In this document: piece after piece, positions 18,828-27,314 of the stretch
How positions within the stretch are numbered: the first letter of the stretch is position 1
How the letters are laid out: every line of letters begins with the position of its first letter
Assembly: GCF_019396325.1 (NCBI RefSeq)
Contig: NZ_JAHKRO010000061.1
Location: 1 to 55,790, forward strand
Length of the DNA stretch: 55,790 nt
Direction of reading: 5' to 3'
Source of the DNA: Nonomuraea ceibae
GTDB taxonomy: Bacteria > Actinomycetota > Actinomycetes > Streptosporangiales > Streptosporangiaceae
Notes under the pieces: model-generated
Databases searched by the model: none
Seen by the model: the letters and a program-made list of their open reading frames with translations, nothing else
What the model was told of the DNA's origin: nothing
Position numbers and translations under genes: made by a program

Positions 18828-20783
18828 TCAGGGCTTCGCCCGGGCCCCGGGGGCGGCCGTCGGCTTGTCGGCCGGCTTGCCGGTCGGCTTGCCGGTCGGC
18901 TCGGACGGGTCCGGGCCCGACTGCGGCGCCAGCCCCACCGTGACCACCACCGCCGCCCCCTTCCTGGCGCACCCGCCCGCCTCCAGCGACTGCGCGATGG
19001 CCAGGTTCACCTGCGACTCGTCCGCCACGACCTGGCCCTGCACCGTGACCTCGAACCCGGCCCCGCGCAGCGTGCCGGCCGCGTCCTCCCGCGACCGGCC
19101 GATCACCGACGGCACCTCGACGCCCCGCCGCGACACGGTAAGAGCCACCGGCGTACCGCCCGCGACCCGGCTGCCCGCCTCCGGCGAGGTGGACAGCACC
19201 CGGCCGTCCGGCTCCGGCCCGCACTTCCTCATCACCGGCCCCACCGCCAGCCCCGCACCGGCCACCGCCGCCTCCGCGGCCTCGCGGCCCATCCCGGCGA
19301 GCGACGGCACCGGCACCCCCGCCGACACCCGCAGCGACACCACGGCCCCCTTCTCCACGTCGACGCCCGCCCCGGGCCGGCTCCCGAGCACGAGGCCGAT
19401 CTTCCGCCCCGAGTCCACCAGCGACACCTGGCCCGCCACCAGCCCGGCCCGCTGGAGCGCCCGCACCGCCGCCGCCCGACTCAACCCCGCCAGCGGCGGC
19501 ACCGGCACCCGCGCCGGCTTCGCCACCGGCGGATCCGGCTCCCCCGGGCCGCGCCGCCCCTCGTCCTCCGGCGGCGTGGCCTCCTCCACCGGCGACACGG
19601 TCGCCGCCGTCGCACCCGGCCCCGCCGCGCCGCCGCCCTGCGGCATCCGGTCGTCCCCGCTGAGCGCCGGCCCCAGCAGCATCCCGAGAATCGCCACACT
19701 CACCACCAGGGCGCCCACCACCGCCACCCCGGCCCGCCGCGCCGCCCGCCGCCCGCCACCGGACGGCGCAGGGGCATCCGGGGTGGCAGGCAGCCGGTAG
19801 CCGGAGGCCGCGCCCGTGGCCTCCGGCTCGGCCAAGGGCCTCGACCGGGCGACGCTCCCTCCCGTGGGTCCAGGTCCTTCCGGTCCTTCAGGTCCCGAGA
19901 TGTCCGTACGGGGCGCCGGGACGGCCACGCCCGAGGCGCTCAGGACGTGGGCCGGCGGCGACCGGAGGACCGAATCGGGCAGCCCTCCGGAGTCCCCCAG
20001 CAGCGCCAGCAGGAGGTCCCTGCTGCTGGGCCGGTTACGCGCGTCCTTGTCGAGACAGGCGGCGACGAGCACGCGGAGCTGCCCGTCGAGCAGCCCCAGC
20101 TCGGGCGGCGCGGTGAGGATGCGGTGCAGCACCGGCGCCACCGAGTCCTGCCCGAACGGCGCGGCCCCGTTGGCGGCGAAGCACATCGTCGCCCCCCACG
20201 AGAACACGTCCGCCGCCCCCGTGACCGCCGACGCGGTGATCTGCTCGGGCGCCATGTACGCGGGGGTGCCGACGCCCCGCCCGCTCACGGTGGCGGCCGC
20301 GTCCAGCGCCCTGGCGAGACCGAAGTCGATCACGCGCGGGCCGTCGGAGCCCAGCAGCACGTTCTGCGGCTTGAAGTCGCGGTGCACGATCCCGGCCCGG
20401 TGGATGGCGGCGATGGCGGTGGCGGTGCCGACCGCGAGCCGTTCGAGCGCCCCGCCGCGCCGCGGCCCGGTGAGCATGACCTCGCGGGCCAGCGACGGCC
20501 CGTCGACGTACTCGCTGACGATGTACGCCCTGCCCTCGTCGAACCCGGCGTCGACCACCTGGGCCGTGCAGAACCTGGCCACGTGCTTGGCCAGCTCCAC
20601 CTCACGCAGGAACGCCGCCCGCTCGTCCCCCACGGGGCCGTGCAGCAGCTTGACCGCGTAGGTGTCGTCGTCCCTCGTCCCGAGGTACACCACACCCTGG
20701 CCGCCCTCGCCCAGCCTCCCGGCCAGCGCGTAGGGGCCGAGTGTGCGCGGGTCCCCCGTTCTGAGGGGCTGCGCCGTCGGCAC
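18828..20783 (-). CDS. PASTA-domain Ser/Thr protein kinase
   Basis: A 651-residue receptor kinase. Kinase domain 1-270: glycine loop LGEGGQGVVYLG, Lys in YAVKLLHG, catalytic loop HRDFKPQNVLL, metal motif DFGLAR, and MAPEQ. One membrane segment, VAVVGALVVSVAILGMLL, follows a Pro-rich linker. Outside are about three PASTA repeats (starting PPLAGLSRAAAVRALQRAG, VPSLAGMGREAAEAAV and VPSVIGRSREDAAGTL) and a tail of GKPTGKP repeats. PASTA domains bind muropeptides or lipid II, so it probably relays cell-wall status. GTG 20783 has GGGGAGG upstream. It lies 107 bases downstream of a paralogous kinase in the same direction. Confidence 0.92.
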   Translation of the reverse strand: MPTAQPLRTGDPRTLGPYALAGRLGEGGQGVVYLGTRDDDTYAVKLLHGPVGDERAAFLREVELAKHVARFCTAQVVDAGFDEGRAYIVSEYVDGPSLAREVMLTGPRRGGALERLAVGTATAIAAIHRAGIVHRDFKPQNVLLGSDGPRVIDFGLARALDAAATVSGRGVGTPAYMAPEQITASAVTGAADVFSWGATMCFAANGAAPFGQDSVAPVLHRILTAPPELGLLDGQLRVLVAACLDKDARNRPSSRDLLLALLGDSGGLPDSVLRSPPAHVLSASGVAVPAPRTDISGPEGPEGPGPTGGSVARSRPLAEPEATGAASGYRLPATPDAPAPSGGGRRAARRAGVAVVGALVVSVAILGMLLGPALSGDDRMPQGGGAAGPGATAATVSPVEEATPPEDEGRRGPGEPDPPVAKPARVPVPPLAGLSRAAAVRALQRAGLVAGQVSLVDSGRKIGLVLGSRPGAGVDVEKGAVVSLRVSAGVPVPSLAGMGREAAEAAVAGAGLAVGPVMRKCGPEPDGRVLSTSPEAGSRVAGGTPVALTVSRRGVEVPSVIGRSREDAAGTLRGAGFEVTVQGQVVADESQVNLAIAQSLEAGGCARKGAAVVVTVGLAPQSGPDPSEPTGKPTGKPADKPTAAPGARAKP

Positions 20784-20890
20784 GGGTAGCCTCCCCTCGC
20801 CGCCACCCCTGTTTCCCTTCCACTGAAGGCAACCGGTGCCGGGGAGTCAACGGTGACCGCGCCATCGCCGCCTGACCGTGACACTCCGGC

Positions 20891-22663
20891 TCACGGAGTG
20901 CGCGAGACCGTGCCCGAATACGTCACATCATGCTGTCCCTGGCGGATGACCGAGATGCCCATCCGGTCGGCGTCGGAGGTGGGCAGCAGGTGGAGGGTGC
21001 CGGGGTGGCACTCCTTCCCGGCGACGTCGCCCAGCGTGAACACCAGGCCGCGCGAGGTCGGGCTGAGCTCCCCGGTGCAGTGCAGGTCCGCGCCCCAGCG
21101 CATGCGCGACTCGCGCTCGCCGTCCAGCCTGATCTCCACGGGGAACACCCGGCCGGCCGTCGGGTGCCGCGCCGACCCGGTCCAGGTCCCGTCCACGGGG
21201 GTCGCGCCGTCCATCCCCATCCAGTACGTGACCCCGGCGGCGGCGAGCACCACGGCGGCCACGCCGATCCCCCACCGCGGCCAGCGCCCCCTCCGCCCCC
21301 GCTTCCCCACAGCCGGGAACCCCCCGGCGGACCCCGAACCACCGGCGGACGAGCCGCCCGATCCGTCCCCCCGCACGAACCCACCTGAGGCAGCCCCACC
21401 CGACGCGGACCCACCCAGCGCGAGACCGCCCGACGCGGCGTCCCCGGCCGCATGTCCGCCCGGCCCGCCGCCATCGCCCGCAAAGCCCCCCGAGGAGGCC
21501 CCGGACGCGGCCCCCGAAGGAGCGACCCCGGGCAGCGGCGCGGTGGGATCGACCAGAGCGGCCAGCGCGCTGCGCCCGGCCCCCCGCCGGCTCCGCCCGC
21601 CCGGCGTGCGCCCGCCCTCCGTCACCTGCGCCCCCGACAACGCCCCGCCGGCCGGCCTCAGGGCCGACCCCGTCAGCGACCCACCACCCGACCCCGAAGC
21701 CGGCCCCGTCAGCGGCCCGCCACCCGACCCCAGGGTCGGTCCCGTGCCCGGGTCCGTCGTGTCGTCGGGCATCTGCCATTCGAGGGTCTTCCCGTCCGGC
21801 TCCGGACGCACCCCCGGGTCGACGGCGGCCATCGCGCCGGTGGTGAGCACGTCGCCGCCGGTCAGGTCCTGGCCGAGCAGCAGCCCCAGCACCTCCTCGG
21901 CGCCGGGCCGGTCGGCCGGGTCGCGGGCGAGGCAGGCGTCCACGATGCCACGGAGCCGTCCGGACAGGTTCCCCAGGTCGGGCCGCCCGTACAGGATCCT
22001 GGCCAGCACCTCCTGGTGGGTCCCGCCGGCGAAGGCGTGGCGGCCGGTGGCGGTGTAGGCGACGGTGAGCGCCCAGGCGTACAGGTCGGCGGCGGGCCCA
22101 GCGGGCAGGCCCTCGATGCGCTCGGGCGCCAGGTAGGCGGGCGTGCCCATGGGGATGATGCCGGTGGTGGCGGTGCCGTCGGCGAGCCGGGAGACGCCGA
22201 AGTCGATCACGCGGGGCCCGTCGAGGCTGAGCAGCACGTTGCCGGGCTTGAAGTCGCGGTGCACGACGCCGGCCCGGTGGATGGCGACCAGGGCGGTGGC
22301 GGTGCCGATGGCCAGGCGGTGCAGGGAGCCGCCGGTGCGCGGCCCGGCGGTGAGGACGTGCTCGCGGAGGGAGACGCCGTCGACGTACTCGCTGACGAGG
22401 TAGGGCTGGTCGCCTTCGAGGTCGGCGTCGAGGAGCTGGGCGGTGCAGAAGGGCGCGACGCGGCGCAGCGCCTCGACCTCGGCCAGGAACCGGCGGCGCA
22501 CCACCGGGTCGGCCGACAGGCTGGCGTGCAGCAGTTTGACGGCCACCTTGGTCCCGTCGCCGGAGTGGCCGAGATAGACGACGCCCTGGCCGCCCTGGCC
22601 GAGCCGCCCGGAGATCCGGTACGCGCCCAGCCGGCGCGGATCATCGGCACGGAGCTCGGACAT
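20891..22663 (-). CDS. Ser/Thr protein kinase with unusual extracellular domain
   Basis: A 590-residue receptor kinase. Kinase domain 1-275: LGQGGQGVVYLG, VAVKLLHA, HRDFKPGNVLL, DFGVSR, LAPER. Then a long Gly/Ser/Ala-rich linker of about 180 residues, a membrane segment (WGIGVAAVVLAAAGVTYW) and an external domain of about 100 residues starting DGTWTGSARHPTAGR with two cysteines (DLHCTG and GKECHP). That domain lacks PASTA repeats and looks like a small lipocalin-like beta barrel. All kinase motifs are intact. ATG 22663; a CATAAT -10-like box lies close upstream, so the leader is short. Confidence 0.9.
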   Translation of the reverse strand: MSELRADDPRRLGAYRISGRLGQGGQGVVYLGHSGDGTKVAVKLLHASLSADPVVRRRFLAEVEALRRVAPFCTAQLLDADLEGDQPYLVSEYVDGVSLREHVLTAGPRTGGSLHRLAIGTATALVAIHRAGVVHRDFKPGNVLLSLDGPRVIDFGVSRLADGTATTGIIPMGTPAYLAPERIEGLPAGPAADLYAWALTVAYTATGRHAFAGGTHQEVLARILYGRPDLGNLSGRLRGIVDACLARDPADRPGAEEVLGLLLGQDLTGGDVLTTGAMAAVDPGVRPEPDGKTLEWQMPDDTTDPGTGPTLGSGGGPLTGPASGSGGGSLTGSALRPAGGALSGAQVTEGGRTPGGRSRRGAGRSALAALVDPTAPLPGVAPSGAASGASSGGFAGDGGGPGGHAAGDAASGGLALGGSASGGAASGGFVRGDGSGGSSAGGSGSAGGFPAVGKRGRRGRWPRWGIGVAAVVLAAAGVTYWMGMDGATPVDGTWTGSARHPTAGRVFPVEIRLDGERESRMRWGADLHCTGELSPTSRGLVFTLGDVAGKECHPGTLHLLPTSDADRMGISVIRQGQHDVTYSGTVSRTP

Positions 22664-22745
22664 AGCCCGCCATTATGACAGGGGTGAGATAAGCCTCGCG
22701 TACTCGCCCTGAGCCGCCTCACAATCGGGAAGCCCGGGGCGTCGG

Positions 22746-22805
22746 GGCTGCCACGGGCTGCCACGGGCTGCCACGGGCTGCCACGGGCTGCCACGGGCTG
22801 CCACA
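22746..22805. repeat. Six tandem 10-bp repeats between divergent genes
   Basis: The unit GGCTGCCACG occurs five times exactly and once with a final A, head to tail with no gap (60 bases). It lies in the 175-base interval between the kinase gene (minus) and the HipA-like gene (plus), and ends 20 bases before the predicted -10 box of the latter. The unit is one helical turn long. Confidence 0.95.
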
Positions 22806-22825
22806 GGGCATCCCACGGGGCGCGA

Positions 22826-22841
22826 TAGCCTCGGGGGCGTG
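22826..22841 (+). promoter_or_regulatory. Predicted leaderless promoter of the HipA-like gene
   Basis: TAGCCT at 22826-22831 is 7 bases before GTG 22839, so transcription should begin at or very near the start codon. The matching -35 position (about 22803-22808) falls on the edge of the tandem repeats and has no good hexamer. Confidence 0.5.
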
Positions 22842-23642
22842 CTGGAAGAGATCGCGGCGACGCGTTACGTGACGCCGCTGCGCGAGGGCGGCTCGCTGCC
22901 GGGGGTGGTCGAGGCCGACGACCTCGGCACCTATGTCGTGAAATTTCGTGAAGCAGGCCAGGGCCGCCGGGTGCTCGTCGCGGAGATCATCTCCGGCGAG
23001 CTGGCCCGCCGCCTCGGCTTCCGCACCCCCGAGCTGAAGGTCATCGACCTCGACCCGCAGCTCGGCGTCCGCGAGCCGGACGAAGAGGTGCAGGACCTGC
23101 TCAACGCCAGCACCGGCCGCAACCTGGCGGTCGACTTCCTGCCGGGCGCGCTCGGCTTCGAGCCGCTTGCCTGGCAGCCCGATCCGGCGTTCGCCGCCGA
23201 CCTGATCTGGTTCGACGGCCTGATCCACAACGTCGACCGGAGCTGGCGCAACCCCAACCTGCTGCTCTGGCACCGCGACATCTGGCTCATCGACCACGGC
23301 GCCGCGCTCTGGTTCCACCACAACTGGAAGGGCGCCGACCCGCAGCGCCCGTTCGACGCCGGTGACCACGTGCTGGCGCCGTTCGCGGGCGACCTCGGCC
23401 GGGTCGCCCTGCACGAGCGCGTCACCCGTGACCTGCTCGAAGCGGTGACCGCCCTGGTGCCCGACGACTGGCTCGACGACGAGCCCGGCTTCGCCTCCGC
23501 GCAGGCCGTCCGCGACGCGTACGTGGAGCATCTGCTCCAGCGCGCGCACGGCCCGCGCGCGTGGCTGGTGCGCGGCGAGCCCGCGACGGTCCGCCCCGGC
23601 CCCGGCTCGGTCGGCGAGTTCTGGCGAGGAGGCCGCGCGTGA
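22839..23642 (+). CDS. HipA-like kinase
   Basis: A 267-residue protein of the compact HipA-like kinase group. It has GTYVVKF with Lys35, a likely ATP-binding Lys; NVDRSWRNPN (131-140), the catalytic Asp/Asn loop; and LIDHGAAL (150-157), the metal-binding Asp in a DHG form. It lacks the N-terminal domain of full-length HipA toxins and no HipB-like antitoxin is adjacent. Known HipA kinases phosphorylate glutamyl- or tryptophanyl-tRNA synthetase; this subgroup's substrate is unknown to me. Its stop overlaps the next gene start in GTGA. The promoter abuts a 10-bp tandem repeat tract. Confidence 0.8.
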   Translation: MLEEIAATRYVTPLREGGSLPGVVEADDLGTYVVKFREAGQGRRVLVAEIISGELARRLGFRTPELKVIDLDPQLGVREPDEEVQDLLNASTGRNLAVDFLPGALGFEPLAWQPDPAFAADLIWFDGLIHNVDRSWRNPNLLLWHRDIWLIDHGAALWFHHNWKGADPQRPFDAGDHVLAPFAGDLGRVALHERVTRDLLEAVTALVPDDWLDDEPGFASAQAVRDAYVEHLLQRAHGPRAWLVRGEPATVRPGPGSVGEFWRGGRA

Positions 23643-24016
23643 CCAGGGACGTCTACGAGTACGCGATCATCCGCGTGGTGCCGAGGGTGGAGCGCGGCGA
23701 GCAGATCAACGCCGGCGTGCTCCTCTACTGCCAGCCGCGCGCCTACCTGTGCGCCCGCGTCGAGCTCGACGCGGCCCGGCTGCGCGCGCTCGACCCGGCC
23801 GCGGACGTGGGCTGCGTCGAGCAGGCGCTGGGCGCGTACGAGCTGGCGTGCGGCGAGGACTCGGGCCCGCTGGCGCGCGAGTCGCTGGGCGGGCGGTTCC
23901 GCTGGCTGACGGCGCCGCGCAGCACGATCGTGCAGACCGGCCCGGTGCACGCGGGACTCACGGGCGATCCGGAGGCCGAGCTCGACCGGCTGTTCGGCAA
24001 GCTCGTCCGCCTCTGA
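23639..24016 (+). CDS. DUF3037 family protein
   Basis: A 125-residue protein, MTRDVYEYAIIRVVPRVERG followed by EQINAGVLLYC, which is the signature start of DUF3037. The family has no known function to me and often sits directly after a HipA-like kinase, as here. Start GTG overlaps the kinase stop by four bases, so the two are translationally coupled and probably act together. It has no membrane segment or signal peptide. Confidence 0.8.
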   Translation: MTRDVYEYAIIRVVPRVERGEQINAGVLLYCQPRAYLCARVELDAARLRALDPAADVGCVEQALGAYELACGEDSGPLARESLGGRFRWLTAPRSTIVQTGPVHAGLTGDPEAELDRLFGKLVRL

Positions 24017-24020
24017 GGGG

Positions 24021-24410
24021 TCAGGCGGGCCGGCGCACGGCGAACGTGCCGCGCCCCCTGACGGTCTCGACCAGCCCGGCCTCCTCCAGTTTGCGGATCG
24101 CCCGGTCCACGGCCGCCCGGCCGACCCCGTACTCCTTCCGCAGGGCGGGGCGGGACGGCAGCCGGGTCTCGCCGCCGGTCACGACGCGCTCGCGCAGGCG
24201 CTCCAGCACGTACTGCTCGGCGAGGCCGCCGTCGCCGTCGCCGCCGCCGCCGCCCGGATGGCGCCACGACGACCACGGGACGGGGCACGGCCCGACGTGC
24301 TCGGGCTCGGGGCAGAGCAGCAGCTCGATCCGCTTCTGCAGCTCCCTGGCCTGCTCCTCGGTGGCGTAGACGTCCACCCCGACCTTCCACGTCGCTCTCG
24401 GCTCCGGCAC
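24021..24410 (-). CDS. GntR-like regulator with C-terminal winged helix
   Basis: A 129-residue protein. The first 50 residues (EPRATWKVGVDVYATEEQ, then LQKRIELLLCPEPEHVGPC) are an unrecognised domain; a Gly/Asp linker follows; the last 65 residues are a GntR winged helix (YVLERLRERVVTGGETRLPS, then AVDRAIRKLEEAGLVETVRG and GRGTFAV). In the GntR family the DNA-binding domain is normally N-terminal, so the order is reversed. GTG 24410 is chosen for the AGGAAGG sequence 7 bases upstream; an ATG at 24467 would begin 8 bases from the divergent gene. Target unknown. Confidence 0.6.
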   Translation of the reverse strand: MPEPRATWKVGVDVYATEEQARELQKRIELLLCPEPEHVGPCPVPWSSWRHPGGGGGDGDGGLAEQYVLERLRERVVTGGETRLPSRPALRKEYGVGRAAVDRAIRKLEEAGLVETVRGRGTFAVRRPA

Positions 24411-24461
24411 GATCTTCCCTTCCTTCCGCGCAAGACCATTCTCGTATCCTGAGACGAGGCG

Positions 24462-24477
24462 TAGCATCCCGTTTATG
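24462..24477 (+). promoter_or_regulatory. Predicted leaderless promoter
   Basis: TAGCAT (24462-24467) is 7 bases before ATG 24475, and no Shine-Dalgarno sequence is present. This spacing places the transcription start at the start codon. Confidence 0.5.
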
Positions 24478-24783
24478 GCGGTCCTGCATCCCCGGCGGGT
24501 GGCCTGGGAGGGCGCGCGCGTCTTCGTGGCCGCGGCCGGCACGGAGACCTACTGGTGGCTCAGCGAGGCGATCGGCCGCTATCTGGGCGTGATGTACGAG
24601 CTCCAGCTCGCCGAGACGCGGCTGCGGCTGCAGTCCGACGGGCGGAAGGTGACGCCGCTGCTCGAATCGGGCGCCTGGCGGGCTCGGCTGGACGAGCTGC
24701 TCGACGAGTGCCCCGGTTACGCGTCGATCCTCACCCAGCTCGTCGAGGAGACGGCGGCGCGGCTCAGAACAGCACGGACATGA
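24475..24783 (+). CDS. Hypothetical protein
   Basis: A 102-residue protein, mostly helical, rich in Leu, Arg and Glu, with an aromatic patch GTETYWWLSEAIGRYL. No known domain is recognised. It is divergent from the GntR-like gene and overlaps the convergent GNAT gene by 20 bases. Coding potential is supported by high third-position GC and the leaderless promoter pattern, but the protein is short and could be mis-called. Confidence 0.5.
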   Translation: MAVLHPRRVAWEGARVFVAAAGTETYWWLSEAIGRYLGVMYELQLAETRLRLQSDGRKVTPLLESGAWRARLDELLDECPGYASILTQLVEETAARLRTART

Positions 24784-25609
24784 ACGTGTCGACCTCGCGG
24801 AAGCCGACCTTGCGGTAGACGGCCCGCGCCGCGTGGTTGTAGTCGTTGACGTACAGCGAGACGACGGGCGCGAAGCAGGCGAGGGAGGCTTCGACGACGG
24901 CGGCCATGCCCGCCACGGCGAGGCCGCGGCCGCGCAGCTCGGGGTGCACCCAGACGCCCTGGATCTGGCACGCCTGCGGGGTGACGGCGCCGATCTCGGC
25001 CTTGAACGCCACCCGGCCGTTCTCGATGCGGGCGTAGGAGCGGCCGATGCGGATCAGCTCGGCCACCCGGGTGCGGTAGAGGGCGCCGCCGTCGCCGAGG
25101 TTGGGCGAGATGCCCACCTCCTCGGTGAACATCGCGACGCACGCCGGCAGCAGCGTCTCGAACTCGTCGGGCCGCACCCGCCGCACCAGCGGGTCGGACA
25201 GCACGGGAGGCCGCTGCGAGGTCGCCATGACGGGCTGGGCCCAGCGGATGGCGCGGGCCGGGCCCCAGTGCGGCTCCAGCCGCTCCCACAGCAGCGACAC
25301 CGCGTCGACCGGGCCCACGATGGACGAGCAGCGTCGCCCCTGCTTGCGTGCCCGGTCGGCGAACGCGTGCACCGCCTCGGGCCCGGCGGCGACCGGCACC
25401 AGGTTGGCTCCGGCATAGCAGAGCGAGGCGATGGCGCCGCGCGGCCCGAAGCCCCACATCTGCCCGCCGAGCCGCGCCGGGTTGAGCCCGACGCTGCGCA
25501 CCCGGGAGGCGACGAAGACGTTCGCGACCGGGTCGGTGTCGAGCAGCGCGAGCACCTCGTCCCGGTCGCTGTCGTCGAGGACACGCGACGCCGATGTACG
25601 CAGCATCAC
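24764..25609 (-). CDS. GNAT acetyltransferase with DUF4081-type N-terminal domain
   Basis: A 281-residue protein. Residues 1-130 match the DUF4081-type domain (LLDTDPVANVFVASRVRS, then GGQMWGFGPRGAIASLCYAG) and 135-281 are a GNAT fold: VWVHPELRGRGLA is the acetyl-CoA pyrophosphate loop and VSLYVNDYNHAARAVYRKVG the end of the fold. In mycobacteria the relative sits directly after ispG; here two divergent units and a peptidase gene lie between. GTG 25609 is used because TAGTCT lies 6 bases upstream, a leaderless pattern; ATG 25606 is the alternative. Substrate unknown. Confidence 0.82.
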   Translation of the reverse strand: MMLRTSASRVLDDSDRDEVLALLDTDPVANVFVASRVRSVGLNPARLGGQMWGFGPRGAIASLCYAGANLVPVAAGPEAVHAFADRARKQGRRCSSIVGPVDAVSLLWERLEPHWGPARAIRWAQPVMATSQRPPVLSDPLVRRVRPDEFETLLPACVAMFTEEVGISPNLGDGGALYRTRVAELIRIGRSYARIENGRVAFKAEIGAVTPQACQIQGVWVHPELRGRGLAVAGMAAVVEASLACFAPVVSLYVNDYNHAARAVYRKVGFREVDTFMSVLF

Positions 25610-25642
25610 ATGGTCAGACTACGCGAACACCCCTGGATTAGC

Positions 25643-27220
25643 TCATCTGGACAGCGCCTCGGTGAGCCTTTCGTGACCTCCCGTCCCGCCTGACAGCATG
25701 TGGGCGGCCGGACGGGGCTCCGGCACGGCCCGGCAGGTGGCCCCGTCGGCGGGCAGGGTGCCGTCGGCCAGGTACGCGGCGAGGTGGCGGTCGACGCACT
25801 GGTTGCCGCCCAGCGAGACGCCGTGGTTGCCGCCGGTGTCGACGACCATGCGCGCGGTGGCGAAGTGCCGCTTCATCGACATCGCGCCCGCGTACGGGGT
25901 GGCGGCGTCGTCGCGCGACTGGATCATCAGGACCGGCGGCAGCCGCCACGAGCCGTGCACCTTGACGGGGGTGCCGCCGGGCACCGGCCAGAACTTGCAC
26001 GGCGCGTTGAACCAGGCGTTCGGCCAGGTCAGGAACGGCGCGTGGCGGTGCATCCGGGTCATGTCGGCATGCCAGGTGGCCCAGTCGCGCGGCCAGGCGG
26101 CGTCGCGGCACTGGATGGCCAGGTAGACGGCGTAGCCGTTCTCGTCGGCGGCGTCGTTCTTGCCGTGCTTCTCGTACGCGGCGAGCAGCGGCTTGGTGTC
26201 GCCCTTGCGCACGTACGCCGACCAGGCGGCGGCGAGCTCGGGCCACACGCGGTCGCTGTAGCCGCCCACGGTGAAGGTGTCGTCGAGCTCGCTGGCCCCG
26301 ACCACCCCGCCCGCCGGCCGGTCGTGCAGCCGGGCGCGCATCGCGTTCCAGGCGAACCCGGTCTGCCGGGCGGTGCGGCCGAGCCGGTAGACCGAGTTGT
26401 GCCGGGCCGTCCAGTCGAGGAAGGCGCGGTGCCTGCGCTGGAAGGCGCGATCCTGGGCCAGGTTGTTGGCGTACCAGACGCCGTCGGGGTCGACCGAGCT
26501 GTCCATGACGAGGCGCTTGACCCGGCTGGGGAACAGCGTGGCGTACACGGCGCCGATGTAGGTGCCGTAGGAGTAGCCGAGGTAGCTGATCTGCTTCTCG
26601 CCGAGCGCGGCGCGGATGCCGTCGAGGTCCCTGGCCACGTTCTCGGTGGTCATGTGGGGCAGCAGCCACGACCAGAAGTCGCCGCACCGGTTGGCGTACT
26701 CGGCGGCCCGGCCGAGCAGCACCTGCTCCTCGGCGGCGGTGCGGGGCACCGCGTCGGGCCGGGGCGCCCGGTAGTAGGTCTCCGGGTCGACGCAGCGCAT
26801 CGCCGGCCGGCTGGCGCCGACGCCGCGCGGGTCGAAGCCGACCACGTCGTAGCGGTCGCGCACGCCGGCGGGCAGCACGGCGGCGACGTACTGCGCGAGG
26901 GTCCGCCCGGACGCCCCCGGCCCGCCCGGGTTGACGAGCAGCGTGCCCAGGTGGTTGCCGTCACGCGGCACCTTGGCCTTGATCCGGTTGATCGACAGCT
27001 GGATCGACTGTCCCCACGGCTCCCGGTAGTCGAGCGGCACGCGTACGGTGCCGCACTCCATCGTGGCCGCCGCGGCCGTCTTGCGCTCGGCGGCCGGGCA
27101 CTTCTCCCATCTGACCCTGTCGGCGGCGGCGGCCTGCCGCACCTCGGCGGTCACCGCGACCGGCGCCACCCCGACGACCAGCGTCGCCGCACCGGCGACC
27201 AACCCCACGAACCGTTTCAC
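25643..27220 (-). CDS. Secreted alpha/beta-hydrolase, tripeptidyl aminopeptidase type
   Basis: A 525-residue protein with a signal peptide (MKRFVGLVAGAATLVVGVAP, cleavage near residue 30). The alpha/beta-hydrolase core starts TLLVNPGGPGASG (oxyanion region) and has the nucleophile elbow GYSYGTYIG, the acid IQSRDDAATP and the base GGNHGVSLGG, the triad of the SCO7095/Tap family of exported tripeptidyl aminopeptidases. The C-terminal TAP-like domain is present. Such enzymes trim N-terminal tripeptides from secreted proteins or peptides. GTG 27220 has GGAGGGGACC just upstream. Single gene. Confidence 0.9.
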   Translation of the reverse strand: MKRFVGLVAGAATLVVGVAPVAVTAEVRQAAAADRVRWEKCPAAERKTAAAATMECGTVRVPLDYREPWGQSIQLSINRIKAKVPRDGNHLGTLLVNPGGPGASGRTLAQYVAAVLPAGVRDRYDVVGFDPRGVGASRPAMRCVDPETYYRAPRPDAVPRTAAEEQVLLGRAAEYANRCGDFWSWLLPHMTTENVARDLDGIRAALGEKQISYLGYSYGTYIGAVYATLFPSRVKRLVMDSSVDPDGVWYANNLAQDRAFQRRHRAFLDWTARHNSVYRLGRTARQTGFAWNAMRARLHDRPAGGVVGASELDDTFTVGGYSDRVWPELAAAWSAYVRKGDTKPLLAAYEKHGKNDAADENGYAVYLAIQCRDAAWPRDWATWHADMTRMHRHAPFLTWPNAWFNAPCKFWPVPGGTPVKVHGSWRLPPVLMIQSRDDAATPYAGAMSMKRHFATARMVVDTGGNHGVSLGGNQCVDRHLAAYLADGTLPADGATCRAVPEPRPAAHMLSGGTGGHERLTEALSR

Positions 27221-27314
27221 CCGGTCCCCTCCCCCACTTCATAGGCGAAGGGAATGCTCCCGTACGTAGCCGCCCGGTGACGGTGGGTATGGAGAAATAC
27301 TTGCCATCCTGTGA

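Noticed and set aside
22746..22805. CRISPR-like array
   Set aside because: The repeats are 10 bp with no spacers and no cas genes nearby; they are simple tandem repeats.
25630..25665. GATTAGCTCATCTGGACAGC looks like the D-arm of a tRNA
   Set aside because: The D-stem GCTC has no GAGC partner, no anticodon or T arm follows, and the bases encode the C-terminus of the peptidase gene on the minus strand.
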